From positions 1 through 14,301 of the forward strand of contig CADBQJ010000265.1 of NCBI GenBank assembly GCA_902796785.1: a stretch of 14,301 nucleotides of DNA, given 5' to 3'. Source of the DNA: Fibrobacter succinogenes (GTDB lineage: Bacteria; Fibrobacterota; Fibrobacteria; Fibrobacterales; CADBQJ01). Shown piece by piece: positions 1-6,396 of the stretch. The stretch's first letter is position 1. Each line of letters opens with the position of its first letter. The position numbers were made by a program, and so were the translations under genes. The notes under the pieces are model-generated. The model saw only the letters and a program-made list of their open reading frames with translations, was not told the origin of the DNA and searched no databases.

Positions 1-729
1 GAGGATCGCCACGAACCAGGCGTACTCCTCGTTGCCGGTGTGGTTCGGGTTCTGCTCGGCGCAGCGCCTGGCCGTGAGGGCCCCCGCTGCGCTGCGGTGG
101 TGGCCGTCGGCGATGTAGCTGCAGGGGATCTTCCCGATGCGTTCGGTGATGAGGGCCACCGTCTCGGGATCGTCGATGCGGTGGGCGACGTGCTCCACCC
201 CGTCGGCGACGAAGGAGACCAGCGGCTTCTGCGCGGAGATCCTGTCGTAGAGCTCCTCGATCTCGCCGGAGCTGCGGTAGGTGAGGAACGCCGGGCCGGT
301 GTTGACGCGGGTCGCCACCAGGTGGTTGATGCGGTCCTGCTCCTTGTCCTTGCGGGTCAGCTCGTGCTTCTTGATGCGGCCGGCGAAGTAGTCCTCCGCG
401 GGCACGCAGGCCACCAGGCCGCGCTGCAGGTGGTCGCCCATGCGCTGCGTGTAGAGGTAGTAGGCCGGGCGCTCCTCGCGGACGTAGTCGCCCTTCGCCT
501 TCATCTCCGCGAAGAGCCTCTTCGCCGCCTCGTAGACGCGCGGGTCGGTGGGCGAGGTGCCCTCGGGCAGCTGGGTTTCGGCGCGCTCCACCCGCATGAA
601 CGACTCGGGGTGCTCGGCCACGTAGACGCGCGCCTCGGCGCTGCTGATCACGTCGTAGGGCGGGCAGGAAATCTCGCCGGCGCGGGCCGGCTCGGGAATC
701 CAGGGGCGGAAGGGACGGATGGAGGGCAT
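1..729 (-). CDS. DUF1015 family protein, 3' end missing
   Basis: This frame starts at ATG 729-727 and runs off the left edge in frame, giving 243 residues without a stop. The N-terminus (MPSIRPFRPWIPEP) followed by a CPPYDVIS segment and the late YIADGHHRSAA segment are the signatures of the DUF1015 family, usually about 400-450 residues, so roughly the C-terminal 40% is missing. The family has no firmly established biochemical role; the name SpoOJ-like seen in databases is not informative. The start is supported by an AAAGGAG Shine-Dalgarno at 743-737, 7 nt upstream. It is the last visible gene of the S41 protease-glgP-PRPP synthetase operon and begins 19 bp after the PRPP synthetase stop, so it is probably co-transcribed. 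The family call is secure and the function unknown. Confidence 0.9.
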   Translation of the reverse strand, partial: MPSIRPFRPWIPEPARAGEISCPPYDVISSAEARVYVAEHPESFMRVERAETQLPEGTSPTDPRVYEAAKRLFAEMKAKGDYVREERPAYYLYTQRMGDHLQRGLVACVPAEDYFAGRIKKHELTRKDKEQDRINHLVATRVNTGPAFLTYRSSGEIEELYDRISAQKPLVSFVADGVEHVAHRIDDPETVALITERIGKIPCSYIADGHHRSAAGALTARRCAEQNPNHTGNEEYAWFVAIL

Positions 730-748
730 GTGTCGGCTCCTTTGCGGG

Positions 749-1924
749 TTAAAGTCCGGAGGGCTGCATCGGGGGCCAGCGCTTGTTCTGGCTCGACATG
801 TCGATGCTGTAGAAGGCGCGGTCGTAGCGGCCGTCGTAGGTGCCCAGCAGCCCCATCACGTGGCGGGCGATCCACTTCGAGAGCTTCAGGACCGTCAGCT
901 TCTTGCGGAGGCGGCCCTGCTCGTCGCGGTTCAGGATGGTGCTGATCGTGTTCGTCGTCATGATCTCGTCCAGGAACGGCGAGTTCAGGTTCTCGCGCGC
1001 CTCGATCGAGGTGTGGAAGTGGGTCACGCCGAAGCAGACCTTGCCCGTGTGGCCCGCCTTCAGCGCCTCGGAGCACTGGATGATCGTCGTGCCCGTGCGG
1101 ACCATGTCGTCCAGCACGATCACGTCGCGGCCCGCGATCTCGTCCACGCCGATCTCGGAGGACTCCGCCAGGCTCATCGTCACCGAGCGCTCGCCGGTGC
1201 GCTCCTTGCGCATCACGATCCGCTTCACGCCCGGCAGGTCCAGCGTCTTCTGCACCAGCTCCACGAAGGGGGTGGCGCCGGCGTCGGGGGCGCAGAGCAC
1301 CAGGTTCGCGCCGTCCTTGCCCACCTGCACGATGTCGGAGCGCTTGATGTAGTCGGCGTAGACGTCCACGGGAATCAGGTTGTAGAACTGGCCGCCGAAG
1401 GTCTCCTTGAAGAGCGCCTGCACCTTGGCCGAGTGGTTGTGGACCGTCACCACCGCGTCCACGCCCGCCAGCTTCAGCAGGTCCGCGTAGAGGCGCGCCG
1501 TGAAGGGCTGCCCGTCGAACTTCTTCAGGTCCTTCTCGCTGCGGTCCTTCTCCAGCTCGCCGTTGCGGGTCGGGCCGCGGTCCTGCGCGCTGTAGAAGAG
1601 GTCCGGCTCCACCAGGATCACGCGGGCCGCGCCGTTGTCCTTGGCCGCGCGGGCCACGATCATCGTCCGCATGGCCAGCGCGTTGCGGGTGTAGCGCGCG
1701 TTGGTCGAGCTGGCGATCACCACCGTCTTGCCCTCCAGCGAGCGGCCGATGCGGTCCATCTCCGTCTCGGAGGAGATGAAGCGCGGGCAGAACTCGGTGT
1801 TGGCGTAGTCCTTCAGGTGGATCGTGTCGGAGACGTCGAGCGGCTGGCCCAGGTGGCGCGCCAGCTCGATGGCGAACGGGTTGTCGGAGATGTTGCTGAC
1901 GACGACGAAGTTTTCGGGTGTCAA
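749..1924 (-). CDS. prs: Divergent ribose-phosphate pyrophosphokinase (PRPP synthetase)
   Basis: This 391-residue protein is a PRPP synthetase homologue, which makes 5-phosphoribosyl-1-pyrophosphate from ribose-5-phosphate and ATP for nucleotide, His and Trp synthesis. Visible landmarks are FYSAQDR (110-116, the ATP-site YARQDR region), VHNH (161-164, catalytic histidine region), APDAG (212-216) and the PRPP-binding loop LDDMVRTGTT (271-280). Unusual points: canonical enzymes are about 310-320 residues, but this one has about 20 extra charged residues after QDR (117-138) and a C-terminal tail of about 60 residues beyond the TTNTI region. The usual KRR motif reads RKER (239-242). The start is TTG at 1924-1922, because no in-frame ATG precedes residue 56; GGAAGG at 1936-1931 sits 6 nt upstream. 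The gene begins 19 bp after the glgP stop. The superfamily call is strong; a moonlighting or non-canonical substrate cannot be excluded. Confidence 0.85.
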   Translation of the reverse strand: MTPENFVVVSNISDNPFAIELARHLGQPLDVSDTIHLKDYANTEFCPRFISSETEMDRIGRSLEGKTVVIASSTNARYTRNALAMRTMIVARAAKDNGAARVILVEPDLFYSAQDRGPTRNGELEKDRSEKDLKKFDGQPFTARLYADLLKLAGVDAVVTVHNHSAKVQALFKETFGGQFYNLIPVDVYADYIKRSDIVQVGKDGANLVLCAPDAGATPFVELVQKTLDLPGVKRIVMRKERTGERSVTMSLAESSEIGVDEIAGRDVIVLDDMVRTGTTIIQCSEALKAGHTGKVCFGVTHFHTSIEARENLNSPFLDEIMTTNTISTILNRDEQGRLRKKLTVLKLSKWIARHVMGLLGTYDGRYDRAFYSIDMSSQNKRWPPMQPSGL

Positions 1925-1930
1925 GGCGTG

Positions 1931-1936
1931 CCTTCC
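1931..1936 (-). promoter_or_regulatory. Ribosome-binding site that decides the TTG start of prs
   Basis: GGAAGG on the minus strand lies 6 nt before TTG 1924-1922, in the 19-bp gap after glgP. It is the only start-like codon with a suitable site before residue 56. Confidence 0.65.
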
Positions 1937-1943
1937 TTCTTCT

Positions 1944-4454
1944 TTATTCGACGACGACCTGCGGGGCGTTCCAGATGTCGCGGTTGTACTCGGCGATGGT
2001 GCGGTCGGTGCTGAACTTGCCCATGCGGGCCACGTTCAGGATCGACATCCTCGTCCACTTCGCCTGGTCGCGGTAGGTCTCCTCGACCTTTTGCTGCACG
2101 GCCAGGTAGTCGGCGAAGTCCGCCAGCACCATGTAGGGGTCCACGCCCAGCAGCGACTCCACGACCGGCTTGAAGGCGTCGGGCGTGGTGGGCGAGAAGA
2201 AGCCGGAGGAGACCAGGTCGATCACCTTGCGCAGCTCGGGGTTCGACTCGTAGACCTCCCAGGGGCGGTAGCCCTTCTTCTTGAGCGCCTCCACCTCCTC
2301 GACCGTCATGCCGAAGAGGAAGAAGTTCTCGGCGCCCACCTCCTCGCGGATCTCGACGTTGGCGCCGTCGAGCGTGCCGACGGTCAGCGCGCCGTTCAGC
2401 GCGAACTTCATGTTGCCGGTGCCCGAGGCCTCGGTGCCGGCGGTGGAGACCTGTTCGGAGAGGTCGCTCGCGGGGAAGACCTTCTCGGCCAGGCTGACGC
2501 GGTAGTTCACCAGGAAGACCAGCCGCAGCAGCCCCTTCGTGTCGGGGTCGGAGTTGATGGTCGAGCCCACGTAGTTGATCATCTTGACGATCTGCTTGGC
2601 CATCCAGTAGCCCGGGGCCGCCTTGCCGCCGATGACGATGGTCCGCGGCACCATCGTGCGGTCGCCCGCCTTGATGCGGTTGTAGAGGTGGATGGCGTGG
2701 AGCAGCGGCAGCAGCTGGCGCTTGTACTCGTGGATGCGCTTCACCTGCACGTCGAAGAGCGTGTCGGGGTCGATCTCGATCCCCTGCGTGTCGCGGATGA
2801 TTCCCGCCAGACGGACCTTGGCGTCGCGCTTGGTCTGCTGCCAGGCCTTCTGGAAGGCCTTGTCGTCGGCCCATTTCTCCAGGCCGCGGAGCCGGTCGAG
2901 GTCGGCCGGCCACTTGTCGCCGATCTTGCCGGAGATCAGCTTGGAGAGCTGGGGGTTGGCCTTCAGCAGCCAGCGGCGGGGGGTGACGCCGTTCGTCTTG
3001 TTGTTGAACTTCTCGGGCCAGAGCTCGAAGAAGTCCTTGAAGAGCGAGCTCTTCAGCAGCTCGGAGTGGAGAGCGGCCACGCCGTTCACCGCGTGCGAGC
3101 CGACGATGCAGAGGTAGGCCATCCGCACCATCTTCTCGCCGCCCTCCTCGATGAGGGACATGCGGCGCAGGCGGTCCACGTCGCCGGGCCAGCGGAGGCT
3201 CACCTGGCGGAGGAACTGCGCGTTGATCTCGTAGATGATCTCGAGGTGGCGGGGCAGCAGGTACTCGAAGAGCGAGACCGACCAGCGCTCCAGCGCCTCG
3301 GGCATGAGGGTGTGGTTCGTGTAGGCGAAGACGCGGGTCGTGATGTCCCAGGCGCGGTCCCACTCCATCCCCTCGTCGTCCACGAGGATGCGCATCAGCT
3401 CGGGGATCGCCACCGCGGGGAGCGTGTCGTTGAGCTGGAAGGCGACCTTGTCGGGGAGGAGCGCGAAGTTCTTGCCGTTGTTCTTCTCGAAGGCGCGCAG
3501 GGCGTCGTGCAGCGCGGCGCAGCAGAGGAAGTACTGCTGCTTGAGGCGGAGCTCCTTGCCGTTGGCCGACTTGTCGTTGGGGTAGAGCACCTTGGAGATG
3601 CTCTCGTCGAGCGAGGTCTCGGCCAGGGCGCGCAGGTAGTCGCCGTTGTTGAAGTACTCCAGGCCGAACTCGTCGGCGGAGCGGGCCGACCAGAGGCGCA
3701 GCGTGTTGACGGTGCCGTTGCGGTAGCCGGGCACGGGGGTGCTGTAGGGGACGGCCATCACGTGGTCGCGGGTCACCCACTGGCGGCGGACGCGGCCGTT
3801 CGGCTCGCGGTACTCCTCGACGTGGCCCTTGAAGGGGACGAGGACCATGTCGCGCATGCGCATCACTTCCCAGGGGTTGGGGCGGCGCAGCCAGTTGTCG
3901 GGGCGCTCCACCTGCTCGCCGTTCACGATGGTCTGGTTGAACATGCCGTATTCGTAGCGGATGCCCATGCCGGTGGCCGGGATGCGGAGCGTGGCCATGG
4001 AGTCGATGAAGCAGGCGGCCAGGCGGCCCAGGCCGCCGTTGCCCAGCCCCGCGTCCTCCTCGGCCTCGCGCAGCTCCTCGAGCGAGATGCCCAGCTCGGA
4101 GAGCGCCTTGGCGGCCTCGGCCTCCAGGTCGAGCGCGAGCATGGCGTTGCCGAGCGTGCGGCCCATGAGGAACTCGAGCGAGAGGTAGTAGACCTTCTTC
4201 ACGTCCTGGTGGCGGTAGGTCTCCTGCGTGCGGACCCAGCGCTCGGTCATGCGGTCGCGGACGGCGTAGGCCAGGGCCAGGTAGCGCTCGTACTGCGTGG
4301 CGCCGTCGGGGTTGGCGATGGCCAGCGTGAGGCGCAGGTGGCGGTTGAAGGCGTCGCGCAGGTCGCCCAGCTGTTCCCGGGTGATCTCCGGCAGGCGGCC
4401 GGCTTCGGCGGCGGCGCGGGGCGCGCGGGCGGAAGTGCTCTTCTTGGCGGGCAT
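1944..4454 (-). CDS. glgP: Glycogen/starch/alpha-glucan phosphorylase
   Basis: This 836-residue protein is a full-length GT35 phosphorylase. It is cytoplasmic, PLP-dependent and releases glucose-1-phosphate from the non-reducing ends of alpha-1,4-glucan. Recognisable blocks are VYYLSLEFLMGR (88-99), DAGLGNGGLGRLAACFIDS (134-152), GIRYEYGMF (164-172), NKTNGVTPRRWL (485-496), the KRIHEYKRQ block (572-580) and EASGTGNMKFALNG (675-688) with the PLP Schiff-base lysine at K683. Length is normal for the family (about 790-850). The start is ATG 4454-4452 with AGGAG at 4466-4462, placed inside the last codons of the protease gene; only 1 bp separates that gene's TAG from this ATG, indicating translational coupling. 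The N-terminal 20 residues are Ala/Arg-rich and outside the family core. It sits beside a GH57-type glucan enzyme transcribed divergently, which supports a storage-glucan role. Confidence 0.97.
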   Translation of the reverse strand: MPAKKSTSARAPRAAAEAGRLPEITREQLGDLRDAFNRHLRLTLAIANPDGATQYERYLALAYAVRDRMTERWVRTQETYRHQDVKKVYYLSLEFLMGRTLGNAMLALDLEAEAAKALSELGISLEELREAEEDAGLGNGGLGRLAACFIDSMATLRIPATGMGIRYEYGMFNQTIVNGEQVERPDNWLRRPNPWEVMRMRDMVLVPFKGHVEEYREPNGRVRRQWVTRDHVMAVPYSTPVPGYRNGTVNTLRLWSARSADEFGLEYFNNGDYLRALAETSLDESISKVLYPNDKSANGKELRLKQQYFLCCAALHDALRAFEKNNGKNFALLPDKVAFQLNDTLPAVAIPELMRILVDDEGMEWDRAWDITTRVFAYTNHTLMPEALERWSVSLFEYLLPRHLEIIYEINAQFLRQVSLRWPGDVDRLRRMSLIEEGGEKMVRMAYLCIVGSHAVNGVAALHSELLKSSLFKDFFELWPEKFNNKTNGVTPRRWLLKANPQLSKLISGKIGDKWPADLDRLRGLEKWADDKAFQKAWQQTKRDAKVRLAGIIRDTQGIEIDPDTLFDVQVKRIHEYKRQLLPLLHAIHLYNRIKAGDRTMVPRTIVIGGKAAPGYWMAKQIVKMINYVGSTINSDPDTKGLLRLVFLVNYRVSLAEKVFPASDLSEQVSTAGTEASGTGNMKFALNGALTVGTLDGANVEIREEVGAENFFLFGMTVEEVEALKKKGYRPWEVYESNPELRKVIDLVSSGFFSPTTPDAFKPVVESLLGVDPYMVLADFADYLAVQQKVEETYRDQAKWTRMSILNVARMGKFSTDRTIAEYNRDIWNAPQVVVE

Positions 4455-4455
4455 G

Positions 4456-6225
4456 CTATTTCTCCTGTGCCTTGGTGTTCTTGGTTTCCGCCGCGGGCGC
4501 GGGGGCCAGCAGCTTGCGGAAGGCCTTCTCGTCGTTCAGAAGGCGGAGGGCGGCCTGCACCTGGCGGTCGCCCTTCAGGGCGTAGGCGGTCCGGGCCTTT
4601 TCGCCCAGGAACGCGCCGATCAGCTCGCGCTTGATCCCCTCGCGGAGGAAGTCGGCGTCGCGGGCCAGCGAGGCCTTGTCGCGTTCGTCGAGCGCGGCGC
4701 GGAGCTTGGCCAGCGACTCCTTCAGCTGGGGGCGGGCGGCGATCGAGTCGCGCTCCCAGGAGAGTTCGCGGGCGAGCACCTCCTCGAAGTAGTCGAGCGA
4801 GCTTTCGGAAAGGGTCTTGCTCTTCGCGAAGGCGGTGTCGGCGGCCACGAACTCGCGGAAGGCCTTCACGACGTCGTCGGGCACCTTCCAGTTCTCGTTG
4901 ATCCGCACCTTGCGCTTCTCCAGCTCGGGGCGGTAGTGGACCGCGAACTTGAAGAACATCGTGTGGCGCTCCAGCAGGAGCTGCATGGCGTTGATCGTGT
5001 CGGACTCCACCACCACGTCGGGGACGATGCCGCCGCCGCCGGTGGTCTCGCGGCCCGCGGCGGTGTGGAAGAGCTGCTTGTCGGCCTTGGCGGTGTCGGC
5101 CTTCGCGGAGTCGGCGGGCGTTTCGTCCTCCTCGTCGTCGTCGGCTCGGCCGCGGCCGCGCACGCCGTTCTCGGGCCGGTTGATGCAGCGGCCCATCGGC
5201 AGGTAGTAGAAGGCGGTGGTCAGCTTGAGCGCGAACCCGTCGTTGTCGAGCGGGAAGATGGTCTGCACGGAGCCCTTGCCGAAGGTGGTGTCGCCCATCA
5301 CCACGGCGCGGTCCCAGTCCTGCAGCGCGCCCGAGACGATCTCGGCGGCGGAGGCGGAGCCGGCGTTGACCAGCACGACCATCGGGACGTCCTTGTCGAG
5401 CCGCGGGGCGGCCTCGCTGCGCGACTCGGTCTGCTCGGTCCGTCCGCGCGTGGAGACGATCAGGCTCCCCTCCTCGAGGAAGAGCGAGCTGACCTCCACG
5501 GCCTGCTCGAGCAGCCCGCCGGGGTTGTGGCGCAGGTCGAGCACGAGCTTCTTCATCCCCTTGCCCTTCAGCTCCTCGATGGCGGCGGCGAGGTCCTCGG
5601 CGGTCTTCTTGGCGAAGGTGATCACCTTCACGTAGCCGGTCTCCTTGTCGAGCATGCCGAAGTAGGGGACGCTGTGGATCTGGATGCGGTCGCGGGTCAG
5701 CCTGACCTTCATGGTCTCGGGCATCCCCTCGCGGGCGATCTCCAGCTCGACCTCGGTGCCCACCTTGCCGCGCAGCTTCTCCACCGCGCCGTCGGCCGTG
5801 ATGCCCTTGGTGGACTTGCCGTCGATGGAGAGGATGCGGTCGCCGGCCTGGAGCCCCGCGCGGGAGGCGGGGGTCCCCTCGAGGGGCGAGATGATGGTCA
5901 GCACGCGGTCGCGGATGGCGATGGTGATCCCCAGGCCGCCGAACTCGCCGTCGGTGCTCACCTTGAGGTCGCTGTAGTCCTTGGGGGCGAAGACGGCCGT
6001 GTGGGGGTCGAGCACCCCGCGCAGCCCGTCGATGGCGGCGTCGGTCATGTCGCGCGAGCCGATCTCCTCCACGTAGCGGCGGTCGATCTCGAGCAGGACG
6101 CGGTTCAGGCGCGAAACGTCGTGGTAGAAGTCGCCGTTGGTCGCCGAAAAGGCGGCGGAGGAGGCGAGAAGGAGCAGGCCCAGCAGGGGGCGGAGCCGGA
6201 AAGGCGGAACATGCCGGAAAACCAT
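4456..6225 (-). CDS. S41-family C-terminal processing protease with PDZ domain
   Basis: A 589-residue carboxyl-terminal processing protease (CtpA/Tsp type) exported to the periplasm or envelope. It has a signal peptide (Arg-containing n-region, LLGLLLLASSAAFS core, likely cleavage near residue 27), a PDZ domain at about 90-178 (GGLGI start, AGDRILSIDG at 127-136), then the S41 catalytic domain. Aligning by E. coli Tsp spacing gives S292 (in NAGSASAAEI), D303 and K317 (in TTFGKGSVQ) as the catalytic residues. An acidic/Ala-Lys insert at about 355-385 (DDDEEDE, DSAKADTAKADK) interrupts the catalytic domain before GIVPDVVV, and a helical charged extension of about 180 residues follows it. The start is ATG 6225-6223, just before the signal peptide, with a weak AGGGG about 5 nt upstream. 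The frame stays open much further upstream but that part is opposite the GH57 gene. First gene of the operon. Confidence 0.93.
   Translation of the reverse strand: MVFRHVPPFRLRPLLGLLLLASSAAFSATNGDFYHDVSRLNRVLLEIDRRYVEEIGSRDMTDAAIDGLRGVLDPHTAVFAPKDYSDLKVSTDGEFGGLGITIAIRDRVLTIISPLEGTPASRAGLQAGDRILSIDGKSTKGITADGAVEKLRGKVGTEVELEIAREGMPETMKVRLTRDRIQIHSVPYFGMLDKETGYVKVITFAKKTAEDLAAAIEELKGKGMKKLVLDLRHNPGGLLEQAVEVSSLFLEEGSLIVSTRGRTEQTESRSEAAPRLDKDVPMVVLVNAGSASAAEIVSGALQDWDRAVVMGDTTFGKGSVQTIFPLDNDGFALKLTTAFYYLPMGRCINRPENGVRGRGRADDDEEDETPADSAKADTAKADKQLFHTAAGRETTGGGGIVPDVVVESDTINAMQLLLERHTMFFKFAVHYRPELEKRKVRINENWKVPDDVVKAFREFVAADTAFAKSKTLSESSLDYFEEVLARELSWERDSIAARPQLKESLAKLRAALDERDKASLARDADFLREGIKRELIGAFLGEKARTAYALKGDRQVQAALRLLNDEKAFRKLLAPAPAAETKNTKAQEK
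4462..4466 (-). promoter_or_regulatory. glgP ribosome-binding site inside the protease gene
   Basis: AGGAG on the minus strand overlaps codons for the last residues (Q-E) of the protease, 7 nt before the glgP ATG. With a stop-to-start gap of 1 bp this implies coupled or re-initiating translation. Confidence 0.75.
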
Positions 6226-6396
6226 GAAAACCCCTAGGTTCGAACGGAACCGAAAGATAGATAATGGGCCCGCCGGACCCGTCCGGAACGGCCGATTCCG
6301 GGCCGCCGTCCGCGCCGGAGGACACTTTGCGTGCGAATTTTGCCCCGCGGACGGGAAAATCGCCCTGTTGGCTAGATTTGGGGGTATCTTGCCGAT
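6226..6396. promoter_or_regulatory. Divergent promoter region between protease operon and GH57 gene
   Basis: This 171-bp gene-free stretch must hold promoters for both flanking transcripts. On the minus strand TATCTT (6259-6254) lies about 28 nt before the protease ATG and could be its -10; I see no convincing -35 at 16-18 nt. On the plus strand TATCTT (6385-6390) ends 6 nt before the GH57 ATG. Two overlapping dyads occupy the middle: CCGGAC-CC-GTCCGG (6273-6286) and CCGGAA-N7-TTCCGG (6283-6301). They lie just upstream of the minus-strand -10 and could be an operator. All assignments are by eye. Confidence 0.4.

Noticed and set aside
40..945. Plus-strand open frame of about 300 codons over the DUF1015 and PRPP synthetase junction
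   Set aside because: It is opposite two recognised genes, spans their boundary, and has no family signature.
1824..4634. Long plus-strand open frame (936 codons) opposite glgP
   Set aside because: Its translation is low-complexity, rich in Val, Gly, Ala, Leu, Asp and His, as expected opposite a GC-rich gene. The minus strand carries an unmistakable phosphorylase, so this is an antisense shadow.
4297..6237. Plus-strand open frame of 646 codons opposite the S41 protease
   Set aside because: No motif, composition typical of antisense reading, and the opposite strand has PDZ and S41 catalytic motifs.
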